A stretch of DNA of 64,000 bases from Rubrivivax sp. (GCA_016790425.1 JAEUPF010000025.1:1-64000); one strand, 5' to 3'. Numbered from the stretch's first letter, positions 1 to 9,949 are shown. Notes: generated by a model from the letters alone, not told the origin. Numbers and translations are program-made.

Positions 1-7
1 CCAGGCC

Positions 8-262
8 ATGGCCGACCTGAAAGCGACGTTCGAGAAGGCGGTTGCCCAGAGCAAGCAGTTGCCCGAGAAGCCCGACAACATGACGCTGCTGAAGATCTAC
101 TCGCTGTACAAGCAGGCCACCGAAGGCGACGTGGAAGGCAAGCGCCCCGGCTTCACCGACATGGTGGGCCGCGCCAAGTACGACGCCTGGGCCGGCCAGA
201 AGGGCAAGGCGGCCGACGAGGCGATGCAGGAGTACATCGACCTGATCGAGAGCCTGAAGTAG
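8..262 (+). CDS. Acyl-CoA-binding protein (ACBP)
   Basis: This 84-residue protein matches the whole length of the small four-helix ACBP family, which binds long-chain acyl-CoA esters in the cytosol and buffers or delivers them to lipid enzymes. The family signature is visible: the LLKIYSLYKQATEGD stretch (about residues 27-41), followed by KRPGF and KYDAWAGQKG. The ATG sits 7 bases into the window, so its ribosome-binding site and promoter cannot be judged. It is followed convergently by a PHA-system gene. With the phasin at 40.1 kb and the acyl-CoA reductase at 40.8 kb it fits an acyl-CoA/storage-lipid theme, which is inference. Confidence 0.95.
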   Translation: MADLKATFEKAVAQSKQLPEKPDNMTLLKIYSLYKQATEGDVEGKRPGFTDMVGRAKYDAWAGQKGKAADEAMQEYIDLIESLK

Positions 263-302
263 CGCCTGCGCCGCGCGGGGCGCCCGCCGCTGCGCGCCGA
301 CC

Positions 303-680
303 TCAGCGCTTGCCGCCGCTCGCGGGGCTCTTCGCGGCGTCCTTCGCGGCGTTCTTCGCCGCCTTCTTCGCCGCAGTGCCTGCCCCACCGCCCTTGGCGA
401 GCAGGTCGTCCAGCGTCTTCTGGATCTCGCCTTCGATCGTCTTGGCGAAGGCGCCGAGCAGGAAGCCGAGCTTGGCTTCGAGATCGAAGTGGTCGGCGGC
501 GACGATGAGCCGCCCCGTGACGCCGCTGCGCGTGAACTCCACCGTGTCGGAGAAGTCGCCTTCGATCACGGTGCACTCCATGTCGAACTTCTTCTCCGCC
601 TCCTCGGCCCATTTCCAGGCCACCTTGCGGGCCCGCTCCAGGCCGAGGGCGTGTTCGCGGTGGATGCTGAGATCGGCCAT
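303..680 (-). CDS. Polyhydroxyalkanoic acid system family protein
   Basis: A 125-residue protein resembling the small PHA-system family often encoded near PHA genes. The N-terminal part (residues 1-90) has the family's pattern, beginning MADLSIHREHALGLERARK, with the conserved VEFTRSGVTGRLIVAADHFDLEAKLGFLLG-type core split across residues 48-77. The tail (residues 95-125) is a low-complexity Ala/Lys segment, like the basic tails of granule-associated proteins. The molecular role is not established; association with PHA granules is inferred from the family. It is convergent with the ACBP gene 40 bp away and uses an ATG start. Confidence 0.8.
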   Translation of the reverse strand: MADLSIHREHALGLERARKVAWKWAEEAEKKFDMECTVIEGDFSDTVEFTRSGVTGRLIVAADHFDLEAKLGFLLGAFAKTIEGEIQKTLDDLLAKGGGAGTAAKKAAKNAAKDAAKSPASGGKR

Positions 681-780
681 GCGCGAAGGCTAGCACGGGC
701 GTTGCGGCCGCCCGCGCGAGCCGCGCGCAATGCCGGGCAGCGCCGGGCCGGTCCGGCGCGTCAGGCGCCGGCGGGCGGCG

Positions 781-810
781 TCAGGCAGCGTCAGGCAGCG
801 TCAGGCAGCG
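781..810. repeat. 10-bp tandem repeat, three perfect units
   Basis: Three exact copies of tcaggcagcg lie at the 3' end of the chemoreceptor gene. The stop codon of that gene (801-803 on the minus strand) falls at the start of the third unit, so two units lie downstream of the stop and one inside the coding end. A degenerate related stretch (gcgtcaggcgcc) lies just to the left. It is too short to be a mobile element. Confidence 0.8.
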
Positions 811-2360
811 GTGAGCCGGAACACGCCCACCGTCTGCGAAAGGCGGTCGGCCTGCTGCTTCAGGCTCGTCGCCGCGGCGACGCCTTCTTCGACCAGCGCG
901 GCGTTCTGCTGCGTCGTGCTGTCGAGGTCGCTGACGGCGGTGTTGACCTGGCCGATGCCGGCGCTTTGCTCGTTGGCGCTAGCGGTGATCTCGCCCATCA
1001 GGTCGGCGACGCGCTTCACCTGTTCCACCACCTGCTGCATCGTGCGGCCCGCTTCACCCACCAGCGCGCCGCCCGCCTCGACGCGGTCGACGTTGTTGCC
1101 GATCAGGCTCTTGATCTCGCGCGCCGCCTCGGCGCTGCGCTGCGCCAGCGTGCGCACCTCGCCGGCCACCACGGCGAAGCCACGGCCCTGTTCGCCGGCG
1201 CGCGCCGCCTCGACCGCGGCGTTGAGCGCCAGGATGTTGGTCTGGAAGGCGATGCCGTCGATGGTGCCGATGATCTCGCCGATGCGGCGGCTGCTGTCCT
1301 GGATCTCGCCCATCGTCGTGACGACGCTTTGCACCACCTGTCCGCCGTTGCCGGCCACGCGCGAGGCTTCGCTGGCGAGCTGGCTCGCCAGCCGCGCGTT
1401 GTCGGCGCTGGTGCGCACGGCGGCCGTCATCTCCTCCAGGCTGGCCGCGGTCTGCTGCAGGCTGCTCGCCTGGCGTTCGGTGCGCGAGCCGAGGTCGGTG
1501 TTGCCCTGCGCGATCTGGCCCGAAGCGCAGGCCACCGACTCGACGCCGCTGCGCACGCCGGTGACGATCTCGCGCAGGCCGGCCTGCATCTGGCCGATGG
1601 CGCGCAGCACGGCGCTCGCCTCGTCGCGGCCGGCGGCCGCGGGCACCTCGGTGGCGAGGTCGCCGCCGGCGATGCGCTGCGCGGCTTCGCCGGCCGCACG
1701 CAGCGGCACCACCACCGAGCGCGCGATCACCCAGCCGGCCAGCGCCATCAGCACCAGCGACGCCGCCGCCACGCTGACGAGCACCGTCACCATGCGGTCG
1801 TGCGTCCGCCGGCCCTCGACCGCCGCGTCGTCGACGACCTTCTTCTGCGCCGCCTGCAGCGCCTCGGCCGCGGCCAGGTAGCTCGAGTGGACTGCGTCCG
1901 CTTCGCCCACCAGCAGCCGCAGCGCTTCGTCGCGCGAGCCGGCCTTGATCAGCTCGAGGTAGCGGTTCTGCAGCGGCCGGTAGCCCACGCGCACCTTCTG
2001 CAGCACCTCGAACTTCTCGCGCGCCTGCGGGTCGGCGATGGTCTTGTCCAGGCCGGCCAGCAGCTTGTCGACGGTGGCGCGCCGCTGCGTGATCTCCTCG
2101 ATCTCGCCGCGCACCCGCGACTCCTCGGGGTAGAGCCCGGCGTTGCGCATCGCCATGCCGAGCTGCGCCACGTTCAACGACACCGCGTTCACCTGCTCCA
2201 TCTTCGGCACCAGGTGGTCGTTGATCATCGTCAGCGAGCCCGACAGGCGCTGCAGGCCGACCATGCCGAAGGCGACGAGCACGCAGCACAGCAGGGCCGG
2301 CAGGCTGAAGCCGACGGCCAGGCGCTGGCCGATCCGCAGCGAAGCGAGGAATCCGAACAT
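801..2360 (-). CDS. Methyl-accepting chemotaxis protein
   Basis: A 519-residue transmembrane chemoreceptor that signals through CheA/CheW. Order: TM1 (about 10-32), a periplasmic four-helix-bundle-type sensor (about 33-190, starting [16 protein letters not shown]), TM2 (about 193-215), HAMP, then a long methyl-accepting coiled coil. The signalling tip reads [20 protein letters not shown], the classic hairpin. There is no C-terminal NWETF-type pentapeptide; the end is GVFRLTAA. An ATG 72 bp further upstream is possible, but this start places [18 protein letters not shown] directly before TM1 and has a purine-rich CTGGAG 8 bases ahead. The ligand is unknown. A 10-bp repeat overlaps its stop. 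Confidence 0.93.
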   Translation of the reverse strand: MFGFLASLRIGQRLAVGFSLPALLCCVLVAFGMVGLQRLSGSLTMINDHLVPKMEQVNAVSLNVAQLGMAMRNAGLYPEESRVRGEIEEITQRRATVDKLLAGLDKTIADPQAREKFEVLQKVRVGYRPLQNRYLELIKAGSRDEALRLLVGEADAVHSSYLAAAEALQAAQKKVVDDAAVEGRRTHDRMVTVLVSVAAASLVLMALAGWVIARSVVVPLRAAGEAAQRIAGGDLATEVPAAAGRDEASAVLRAIGQMQAGLREIVTGVRSGVESVACASGQIAQGNTDLGSRTERQASSLQQTAASLEEMTAAVRTSADNARLASQLASEASRVAGNGGQVVQSVVTTMGEIQDSSRRIGEIIGTIDGIAFQTNILALNAAVEAARAGEQGRGFAVVAGEVRTLAQRSAEAAREIKSLIGNNVDRVEAGGALVGEAGRTMQQVVEQVKRVADLMGEITASANEQSAGIGQVNTAVSDLDSTTQQNAALVEEGVAAATSLKQQADRLSQTVGVFRLTAA

Positions 2361-2567
2361 GACCAGGAATCTCCAGATGAAAGGAATGGGCGCCGGGCGG
2401 CCGGCATTGCCATCATTTCGGCATCGATTCATCGGGCCTGAAATGCGGAATATGGCGAACTTGACCTAGTTCATTTCTCGCACTGCCGTCCGGGCGGGGC
2501 GGGCGGCACGATGGGCCGCCGGGGGCTGCGGCCCGCCGCCTGCGCGGGCGCGCCGGCCGGCGCCGGG

Positions 2568-3668
2568 TCAGGGCTTCGCCGCGCCGAGCTGGGCGCGCCG
2601 CTCGGCCCTGGGCAGCTTCGCCAGCCGCTGCACCTCGGCGTAGAAGCGCTCGAAGTCGCGGCCGCTTCGTTCGAACAACTGCTCGAATTGCGGCACGAGG
2701 TCGTTGTAGGCCGCCTGCACACCCAGCGCCGCGTTGTTGGCGCGCGCGAACCAGCCGTCGTAGCCGGCGAAGCCGCCCCAGCGCGCGGCCTTCACCTGCT
2801 CGTACTCGGAGCGCATCGCCGCCAGCAGCGCCGCCTTGCGCTGGCGCTTCTCGTCGTCGGTGATGGCGCTGGCGTAGACGGTGGCCAGGCTGGCGCGCGT
2901 GCGCTGCGTGAGGGCGCGGAAGTCGGCGCGGCGCTGCGCTGCCTCCTCGTCGGCCTGGCGGGCTTCGGGCGTGCCGAACTTCTCCAGCCAGCGCTGGCCG
3001 CCCAGGCGCTCCACCGCCACCGCGAAGCTCTCGTTGAACATCGTGTCGTCGCCGGCATAGGCCACCTGGTGCGCCAGCTCGTGGAACATCAGCTTGGCCA
3101 GCTCGCCTTCGCCCCAGAAGATGAAGGTGTTCAGCAGCGGGTCGCCGCCCATCCAGTTGGTGCGCCCGAGCGTGCTGTAGGCGGGCACGCCGTAGACGTT
3201 GATGTCCAGCCCCTGCGCCTTCAGCTCGGCGGCCATCGCGTCGGCGCTCGCGCGATCGAAGTAGCCGCGGTAGCCGACGCAGCCCACCACCGGGAAGCAC
3301 CAGGTCTTCAGCATTAGCGAGAGCTCCGGCGCCGCCACCACGTTCCACACCGCAGCGCCGCGGCCGAGATCGGCATAGCGGCGGTAGCTCGCGTTGTCGG
3401 GCAGCTTCAGTTCCTGCACCGCGAAGTCGCGCATGCGCTGCGCGAGTTCGAGCCGCTGGCGCAGCTTCGGCTCGGTGCCCGGCGCCTCGATCCAGCCGGC
3501 GAGCGAGCGCGACTTCATCACCAGGTCGAGGTGGCCGCCGGCGGCCTGCGCGTAGTAGCCGAGGGTGCTGCAGCCGCTGGTCAGGCACACCGCGCCGGCA
3601 GCCAGCGCCGCCAGTGCCACCACCCCTGCTGCCGCCATGAGCGCGATGAGCTTGCCGGTGAGGCGCAC
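2568..3668 (-). CDS. Predicted lipoprotein zinc aminopeptidase (COG4324 family)
   Basis: A 366-residue protein of the 'predicted aminopeptidase' family. The N-terminus is a signal peptide ending in a lipobox-like LTSGC (Cys about 33), so it is probably anchored to a membrane facing the periplasm. The zinc motif HELAHQ is at residues 196-201, preceded by the family block NTFIFWGEGELAKLMF, with the likely third ligand glutamate in FNESFAVAVE about 20 residues on. The substrate is unknown. The gene is followed by an unrelated molybdoenzyme on the same strand. Family assignment is firm, but peptidase activity is inferred from the motif only. Confidence 0.88.
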   Translation of the reverse strand: MRLTGKLIALMAAAGVVALAALAAGAVCLTSGCSTLGYYAQAAGGHLDLVMKSRSLAGWIEAPGTEPKLRQRLELAQRMRDFAVQELKLPDNASYRRYADLGRGAAVWNVVAAPELSLMLKTWCFPVVGCVGYRGYFDRASADAMAAELKAQGLDINVYGVPAYSTLGRTNWMGGDPLLNTFIFWGEGELAKLMFHELAHQVAYAGDDTMFNESFAVAVERLGGQRWLEKFGTPEARQADEEAAQRRADFRALTQRTRASLATVYASAITDDEKRQRKAALLAAMRSEYEQVKAARWGGFAGYDGWFARANNAALGVQAAYNDLVPQFEQLFERSGRDFERFYAEVQRLAKLPRAERRAQLGAAKP

Positions 3669-3713
3669 GAGACGAGGGGCCGCGGCAGCGCCGGCTTCAG
3701 GCGGGCGCCGCGC

Positions 3714-5846
3714 TCACGCGGCCGCAGCCGCGGCGCCGGTGGCGTTCACGCGCTCCACCTGCACCAGGCAGTCGTAGAACGCCGGCGCGCGGCCGATGTC
3801 GGTGAGCCGCTGGTGCGTGAGCTGGTTGACGTTGGTGCCGTCGCGGCCGAACTTGCGCCACCACACGCCCAGGCCGTTGACGACGCCCGGCCGGGCGCGG
3901 CCGGCGCCGTTGCCGCCGCCGCTGCCATCGCCTGCCGCCGCGACCTCGGCCCGGGCCAGCGTGCTGCCGCGGTCGTTGAAGATGCGCACCAGGTCGCCGT
4001 CGGCGATGCCGCGCGCGGCGGCGTCGCCGGCATCCATCTCCAGCACCGGCTCGCCGACCATCGCGCGCAGGCTGGGCACGTTGACGAAGCTGGAGTTGAG
4101 GAAGTGGCGCGCCGGCGGCGAGATCATCGCCAGCGGGTAGCGCGCCGCCAGGGCCGGCGCCGACTGCACACTTTCGTAGTTCGGCACGAAGTCGGGCACG
4201 CCGAGGCCCGGCGCGTCGACGACGGCCTTGCCGCTGGCCGTGGGGAAGGCGCCGGCCGCGAACGGGGCGTCGGCGATCGCCAGCCGGCTCCAGCCCTTGC
4301 GCTTCACCTCCTCCAGGCGCACGCGGTCGGGGTCGAAGGCGCCGAGCGCCATCGTCTCGTCGCTGTCGGCGAGGCACGGTTCGGTGAAGCCCATGCGGGC
4401 GGCGAGCTGGCGGAACACCTCGGCGTTCGAGCGCGCCTGGCCCAGCGGCGCGATGGCCGGGCGGTTGAGCATCGCGTACACATGCCCGTAGGTGGTGTGC
4501 GCGTCCCAGTGCTCCAGCTGCGTCGTCGCCGGCAGCACGTAGTCGGCGTGGTCGGCGGTGTCGGTGAGGAAGTGCTCGAGCACCACGGTGAAGAGGTCCT
4601 CGCGCGCGAAGCCCCCGGCCACCTTCGCACTCTCGGGCGCCACCGCCACCGGATTGCTGTTGTAGACGACCACCGCCTCGATGCGCGGCCCGAACTCCGG
4701 CGAGCTCTCGCGCAGCAGGTCGTCGCCGATGGTCACCATGTTCACGGTGCGCGGCGTGCGGCCGGCGAGCAGGTCGGGCCGCTGCAGCCAGGCGTTGCGG
4801 CGCGCTTGCCCGAACCAGCCGCTCGAAGACAGCAGCAGCCCGCCGGCGCGGTGCCGCCAGGCCCCGGTGAGGCAGGGCAGCAGCGCCACCAGCCGCACCG
4901 CGTTGCCGCCGCCGTGCACGCGCTGCATGCCGTAGTTCAGGCGGATCGCCGCCGGCCGCGTGCTGCCGTACTCGCGCGCCAGCTCGCGGATGACGCCTTC
5001 GTCGATGCCGCAGACCGCCGCGGCGCGCGCCGCGGGCCAGGCCAGCGCCCGCTCGCGCAGCTTGGCAAAGCCTTCCACATGGCGCTCGATGTAGTCGTGG
5101 TCGAGCCGGTCGTTGGCGATCAGCTCGTGCATCAGCGCCAGCGCCAGGGCGCCGTCGGTGCCGGGCAGCAGCGCGATGTGCTGGTGGCACTTCTCGGCCG
5201 TTTCGCTCCGGCGCGGGTCGATGCACACCAGCTTGGCGCCGGCGCGCTTGGCCTGCTGCGCGATGTTCCAGAAGTGCACGCTGCTGGTGATCGGGTTGCT
5301 GCCCCAGATGAGGATCAGCCGGCTCTCGGCGAAGAACTCCAGGTGCATGCCGACCTTGCCGCCGTAGGTGGCAGCCAGCGCCTCGCCGCCGGCGTTGGAG
5401 CAGATGGTGCGGTCGAGCAGGCTGGCGCCCAGCTTGTGGAAGAAGCGTGCCGCCATGCCCTCGCCTTGCACGAGGCCCATCGTGCCGGCGTAGCTGTAGG
5501 GCAGGATCGCCTGCGCCGAGTGCGGGTCGCGCGCGGCGATGGCCTTCAGGCGCCGCGCGATGTCGTCGAGCGCCTCGTCCCAGCCGACCGGCGCGAAGCG
5601 GCCTTCGCCCTTCTGGCCGATGCGCTTCAGCGGCGTCAGCACGCGTTCGGCGTGGTAGGTGCGCTCGGCGTAGCGGCTGACCTTCGTGCACAAGGCGCCG
5701 TGGGTCGGCGGGTGCTCGGGGTCGCCGGCGATGCGGATGACGCGACCGCCCTGCACCGACACCTGCATCGCGCAGGTGTCGGGGCAGTCGTGCGGGCAGG
5801 TGGCCTGGACGACGGTGACGCCTTCGTCGGCGCTTGAATGGCTCAT
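3714..5846 (-). CDS. Molybdopterin-dependent oxidoreductase, formate dehydrogenase-like
   Basis: A 710-residue member of the DMSO-reductase superfamily. An N-terminal 4Fe-4S site is visible as CPHDCPDTC near residues 17-25, with a fourth cysteine in GALCTK. The Mo-bisMGD domains follow, with blocks such as WDEALDDIARRL, NAGGEAL, LIWGSNPITSS and a C-terminal molydopterin-dinucleotide binding domain containing HQRLTDIG. No Tat signal is present, so it is probably cytoplasmic. The lone gene lacks electron-transfer subunits, so donor and substrate are unknown. The ATG at 5846 is chosen; an in-frame TTG at 5873 lies inside the 22-bp repeat array and is unlikely. Confidence 0.88.
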   Translation of the reverse strand: MSHSSADEGVTVVQATCPHDCPDTCAMQVSVQGGRVIRIAGDPEHPPTHGALCTKVSRYAERTYHAERVLTPLKRIGQKGEGRFAPVGWDEALDDIARRLKAIAARDPHSAQAILPYSYAGTMGLVQGEGMAARFFHKLGASLLDRTICSNAGGEALAATYGGKVGMHLEFFAESRLILIWGSNPITSSVHFWNIAQQAKRAGAKLVCIDPRRSETAEKCHQHIALLPGTDGALALALMHELIANDRLDHDYIERHVEGFAKLRERALAWPAARAAAVCGIDEGVIRELAREYGSTRPAAIRLNYGMQRVHGGGNAVRLVALLPCLTGAWRHRAGGLLLSSSGWFGQARRNAWLQRPDLLAGRTPRTVNMVTIGDDLLRESSPEFGPRIEAVVVYNSNPVAVAPESAKVAGGFAREDLFTVVLEHFLTDTADHADYVLPATTQLEHWDAHTTYGHVYAMLNRPAIAPLGQARSNAEVFRQLAARMGFTEPCLADSDETMALGAFDPDRVRLEEVKRKGWSRLAIADAPFAAGAFPTASGKAVVDAPGLGVPDFVPNYESVQSAPALAARYPLAMISPPARHFLNSSFVNVPSLRAMVGEPVLEMDAGDAAARGIADGDLVRIFNDRGSTLARAEVAAAGDGSGGGNGAGRARPGVVNGLGVWWRKFGRDGTNVNQLTHQRLTDIGRAPAFYDCLVQVERVNATGAAAAAA

Positions 5847-5866
5847 GGGAGGCGAGTGTTCCACAA

Positions 5867-5976
5867 GCGCCAAGGCGCCGGGCTGCTAGCGCCAAGGCGC
5901 CGGGCTGCAAGCGCTGCGGCGCCGGGCTGCAAGCGCTGCGGCGCGGGGCCGCAAGCGCTGCGGCGCCGGCCCGTTA
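5867..5976. repeat. 22-bp imperfect tandem repeat, five units
   Basis: Five consecutive 22-bp units run 5867-5888, 5889-5910, 5911-5932, 5933-5954 and 5955-5976. Consensus begins gcgctgcggcgccgggctgc and ends with aa or ta. The first two units differ from the rest by gcgccaagg versus gcgctgcgg. The last unit carries the TAA stop of the MFS transporter, and the first abuts the leader of the molybdoenzyme gene. Each unit holds a self-complementary ggcgcc, so the array could form small hairpins between the two same-strand genes. Confidence 0.85.
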
Positions 5977-7317
5977 CCGCCGCGGCGCCGGGCCTGCGGC
6001 GAGGACGAGCACGCTGGCCACCAGGGCGGCGGCAGCGGCCCAACTCGCGGCGGCCACGTCGGGCCCGCCGGCCGCCGCAGCAACCCGGGCCGGGGCCGAC
6101 AGCAGCCCCACCACCAGCGGGCCCAGCAACTGGCCGAGCGCGAAGGCGGTGGTCATCGCCGCGGTGAGTGCCGGCGCGGCGCCGGGCGGCGCGATGCGGC
6201 GCGCTTCCTGCAGGCCCGACATCGTCAGCACCATGAACGTGCCGCCGACGCACAGCGCCGCCGCAACGATCGAACCGAGCGTCGGCCGCAGCACCGGCAG
6301 CAGCACGCCCACCGCCATCACCAGCGCGCCGCCGATGAAGAGCGTGCGCGGCAAGGCGGCGCGGAACCAGCGCGTGACGGCCACCGTCGACGCCGCCGCG
6401 GCCAGCCCGAACACCGGCCATGCGAGGCCGAACAGGTGCGGCTCGGGCACCCGCGCGCGCGCCATCGCCGGCAGGAAGGTGGCCGGCAGGATGTAGCCGA
6501 AGCCGAAGCCGCCGTAGGCGACGACGAGCGCCCAGCCGGCCGCACCGAAGCGCGCGGCCTGGCGCTGCGGCGTGGCGGGCGGCGTGGCGGCCCGTGCGCC
6601 AGCCGGCTTCGCGGCCTGCATCGCTTCGGGCGCCATCGCTTCGGGCGGGCGTTCGCGCGTTCGCTGCGGCGGGCGCCTTGCGGCGTGTTCATGCGCGCCC
6701 TGCGGCGGGCCTTCGTCGGCGCGCCCGTCGGCCCGCCGGCCCCAGGAGCGCCAGCCGGCCAGCGCCACGGCCAGCGCCGCCGCGCCCAGCAGCAGCCAGG
6801 CCGTGTCCGGCGCCAGCGCCGCGTGGCCGGCGACCAGGCCCACCAGCCCTGCCGTCGTCACGCCGAAGCCGACGCCGGCGAAGACCCAGCCCGCCAGGTC
6901 GGCGCGGCCCATCGCGGCCAGCGCTTCGAGCGCCCAGCCCGCCACCGCCACCAGCACGAAGGCGCTGGCCGTGCCGGCGGCGAAGCGCAGGGCCAGGCGC
7001 AGCCCCTCCCCGTGGCCGAAGGCGTGGCCGAGCGCCATCGCCGCCGTCGTGGCCGCCACCGCGAGCAGGCCGCCGGCGATGGCCGGGCGGGGTGCCGGGG
7101 GCCGCCACCAGCAGGCCACGGCGCCGGCCAGGTAGCCCAGGTAGTTGGCAGCCGCCAGCCACGCGCCCTGCGCCAGCGTGAGGCCGTCGTGCTGCTGCAT
7201 CAGCGGCATCAGCGGCGTGAACGCGAAGCGGCCGATGCCCATGGCCGAAGCCAGCCCGAGCAGGCCGGCGAGCGCAACGGCGAACGGAGAGCGCAGCGGC
7301 GCGCCGGACGATGGCAT
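5974..7317 (-). CDS. YbfB/YjiJ-family MFS transporter
   Basis: A 447-residue membrane protein with about twelve hydrophobic segments. The N-terminus SAMGIGRFAFTPLMPLMQQ is diagnostic of the YbfB/YjiJ branch of the major facilitator superfamily. The substrate is unknown. The central cytoplasmic loop (about residues 205-265) is unusually long and rich in Arg, Pro and Ala. Start: the ATG at 7317 gives MPSSGAPLRSPFAV just ahead of TM1; the frame stays open far upstream but that part has no family similarity. The stop lies inside a 22-bp tandem repeat. It is divergent from the histidine kinase gene 229 bp away. Confidence 0.9.
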   Translation of the reverse strand: MPSSGAPLRSPFAVALAGLLGLASAMGIGRFAFTPLMPLMQQHDGLTLAQGAWLAAANYLGYLAGAVACWWRPPAPRPAIAGGLLAVAATTAAMALGHAFGHGEGLRLALRFAAGTASAFVLVAVAGWALEALAAMGRADLAGWVFAGVGFGVTTAGLVGLVAGHAALAPDTAWLLLGAAALAVALAGWRSWGRRADGRADEGPPQGAHEHAARRPPQRTRERPPEAMAPEAMQAAKPAGARAATPPATPQRQAARFGAAGWALVVAYGGFGFGYILPATFLPAMARARVPEPHLFGLAWPVFGLAAAASTVAVTRWFRAALPRTLFIGGALVMAVGVLLPVLRPTLGSIVAAALCVGGTFMVLTMSGLQEARRIAPPGAAPALTAAMTTAFALGQLLGPLVVGLLSAPARVAAAAGGPDVAAASWAAAAALVASVLVLAAGPAPRR

Positions 7318-7546
7318 CGGCGCGCATGCTAAGCGGCGCCATGCGGGGCCCGCGGCGCCATGCAGCGCCATGCCGCGCCATGCCGCGCCGGCGCGGCCCG
7401 CGGCGCTCCGCGGTGCCCGCGGCGCGGCCGCGCTCGCCGCATGCGGGCCGCGGCAGTAGCATGCGCCGCCGGCTTGCGCACGGGCTGGTTCGTCAGGCAC
7501 GGCTCCTGCCTGGGGCCGATCGAGGTCGCCCTCGTCCCATCGCGCC

Positions 7547-9862
7547 ATGGCCGCCGCCCCGAACGACGCCCCCGACGACGCCGCGGACGACGCCGCCCGC
7601 GCGGCCCCGCGGCTGCCGGCCGCCGCCCCCGCTTCGGGCGCGCATGCCTGGAACGCGCTGTCGTGGCTGACGGCGACGATGGTGCTGGCGGTGCTGGTGC
7701 CCACGCTGCTGTTCACCGCCGCCGCGCTGGCCCTGCGCGCGCAGGAACTGGAGCAGGCGCGCTCGCAGATCGACGGCGCGGTGGCCATTGCGGCCGAGCA
7801 TGCGTCCAAGGTCTTCGAGGTCAACGCGGCGCTGCTCGGCCGCCTGGCCGACGCGCTGGGCAACGACAGCGACGAGGCGCTGCGCGCGCGCGAAGAGTCG
7901 CTGCACCGGCAGATGCAGCACATGGCCGAGGGGCTGCCGCAGTTGCAGGGCCTGTTCGTGCTCGGCGCCGACGGGCGCCTCGTGGCCACCAACGTTGCCT
8001 TCCCGGCGCCGCGCAACATCGACTTCACCGACCGGCCGTTCTACCGCCACCACCGCATCGGCGGCGTGCAGCCGTTCGTCAGCGACGTGCTCACCAGCCG
8101 CACCACCGGCGAGACGTTCTTCGACCTGAGCGTGCGCCGCGAGGGCCCGGGCGGCCGCTTCGCCGGCGCGCTGTCGTCGAGCCTGAAGCCGCAGTACTTC
8201 GCCGCGCTGTACAGCGCCCTGCCCGGCGCCGGCGCCGGCCTGAACGTCGCGCTGGTGCGCAGCGACGGCGCCGTGCTGGCCGGCTGGCCGCACATGCCCC
8301 AGGCGCGCGACCTGCCCGGCAACGGCGCTTCGGCGCCGGTGGCGCCCGAGGCGCTGCCGCCCTACTCGGCCAGTGCCGCCGGCGCCGCCAGTGCCTCGCG
8401 CGCCGCCGACACCCCCGAGGAGATGTCGCGCCTGTTCGCCAGCCGGCCGCTGCCCGGCGTGCCGGTGCGCGTGGTGGCGTGGATGGAGCGCGACGCGGCG
8501 CTGGCGTCCTGGCGGCGCTCGCTGGCGCTGCTGGCGGCGCTCGCCTTCCCCACCGCGATCGCGCTCGTCGGGGTGGCGTTCGTCGCCCGGCGGCGCACGC
8601 TGCGCAGCTTGGCGATGGCCCGCGAGCTGCACGCGCGCTCGGCGCGGGAGCGGCAGATCGAGGAGACGCTGCGCCAGGCGCAGAAGCTCGAAGCGATGGG
8701 GCGCCTCACCGGTGGCGTGGCGCACGACTTCAACAACCTCCTGATGATCGTCTCCAACAACCTGTACCTGATGCGCAGGATGCAGCCGCAGCCGGCCACC
8801 GACGGCGCGCCCATCGCCGCCATCGAGCGCGCCGTCACCGCCGGCACGCGGCTGACGCGGCAACTGCTGTCGTTCTCGCGCAGCCAGCCGCTCAGGCCCG
8901 AGGTGGTCGACCTCGGCCAGCGCATGCCCGAGATCGTCGAGCTGCTGGCGCCGGCGCTGGGCAGCAGCATCACCGTCACGACGCAGGTCGAACCGGGCGC
9001 GGCGCCGATCCGCGCCGACGCCGCCGAGCTGGAGCTCGCGATGGTGAACCTGGCGCTCAACGCGCGCGACGCGATGCCCGAAGGCGGCCGCCTGCACGTG
9101 CAGGTGCGCAACGCCGCCGCCGGCACCGTGGCCGGCATCGACGGGCCGGCGGTGGTGATCGCGGTCACCGACAACGGCAGCGGCATCGCGCCGCACGACA
9201 TCGGGCGCGTCTTCGAGCCGTTCTTCACCACCAAGGCGCTCGGGCGCGGCACCGGCCTCGGGCTGGCGCAGGTGTATGGCTTCTGCCGCCGCGCCGGCGG
9301 CACGGCCACCATCGCCAGCGGCGCCGGCACCGGCGCGGGCAGCGGCGGCGGCCGCGGCACCACGGTGCGCATGGCCTTTCCCGCCGCCAGGGCCGGCGCC
9401 GCGGATGCCGACGGTGCCGCTGCCGCCGGTGCCGGCGGCACCGCCGCCGCGCTGCCTTCGCTGGAAGGGGTGCGCGCCTTGCTCGTCGAGGACAACGACG
9501 ATGTCGCCACCGCCACCGGCGACGTGCTGGCCTCGATGGGCTGCGTCGTGCGCCGCGTCGACGGCGCCGACGCGGCGATGGCGCGCCTCGCGGCCATCGG
9601 CGACGACTACGACGTGGTCATCACCGACATGGTGATGCCCGGCTCGATGGACGGCATCGAACTGGCGCAGCGCCTGCGCCAGCGCCACCCGCAGCTGCCG
9701 GTGCTGCTGATGAGCGGTTACACCGATTCGCTCGAACGCGCCACCGCGCTCGGCCTGCACGTGCTGCCCAAGCCGTGCGACCCGCCGGTCATCGCCGCCG
9801 CCGTGGCCGCCGCCATCGCCCAGCGGCGGCCGTCGGCGAGCGTCCGTCAGGGCAAGCCCTAG
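7547..9862 (+). CDS. Hybrid sensor histidine kinase with receiver domain
   Basis: A 771-residue membrane kinase. Order: TM1 (about 40-62), an extracytoplasmic PDC/Cache-type sensor (about 65-310, with FTDRPFYRHHR and GETFFDLSVRR), TM2 (about 325-348), a short coiled coil, HisKA with phospho-accepting His393 in GGVAHDFNNLL, HATPase with VTDNGSGIAP and GTGLGLAQVYGF, and a C-terminal receiver with Asp694 in VITDMVMPG. PDC sensors bind small molecules such as amino acids. The AapJQMP importer starts 87 bp downstream on the same strand, so a role in sensing its substrates is plausible but unproven. No separate response regulator adjoins it. Confidence 0.92.
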   Translation: MAAAPNDAPDDAADDAARAAPRLPAAAPASGAHAWNALSWLTATMVLAVLVPTLLFTAAALALRAQELEQARSQIDGAVAIAAEHASKVFEVNAALLGRLADALGNDSDEALRAREESLHRQMQHMAEGLPQLQGLFVLGADGRLVATNVAFPAPRNIDFTDRPFYRHHRIGGVQPFVSDVLTSRTTGETFFDLSVRREGPGGRFAGALSSSLKPQYFAALYSALPGAGAGLNVALVRSDGAVLAGWPHMPQARDLPGNGASAPVAPEALPPYSASAAGAASASRAADTPEEMSRLFASRPLPGVPVRVVAWMERDAALASWRRSLALLAALAFPTAIALVGVAFVARRRTLRSLAMARELHARSARERQIEETLRQAQKLEAMGRLTGGVAHDFNNLLMIVSNNLYLMRRMQPQPATDGAPIAAIERAVTAGTRLTRQLLSFSRSQPLRPEVVDLGQRMPEIVELLAPALGSSITVTTQVEPGAAPIRADAAELELAMVNLALNARDAMPEGGRLHVQVRNAAAGTVAGIDGPAVVIAVTDNGSGIAPHDIGRVFEPFFTTKALGRGTGLGLAQVYGFCRRAGGTATIASGAGTGAGSGGGRGTTVRMAFPAARAGAADADGAAAAGAGGTAAALPSLEGVRALLVEDNDDVATATGDVLASMGCVVRRVDGADAAMARLAAIGDDYDVVITDMVMPGSMDGIELAQRLRQRHPQLPVLLMSGYTDSLERATALGLHVLPKPCDPPVIAAAVAAAIAQRRPSASVRQGKP

Positions 9863-9949
9863 GCCGGCGAGCCGGGCCGCGGGCCCACTTGCGGGGAAAA
9901 TCGCGCCCGCGTCGTTTCCCCCGCCATCCCTGGAAGAGGATCCCTCATC

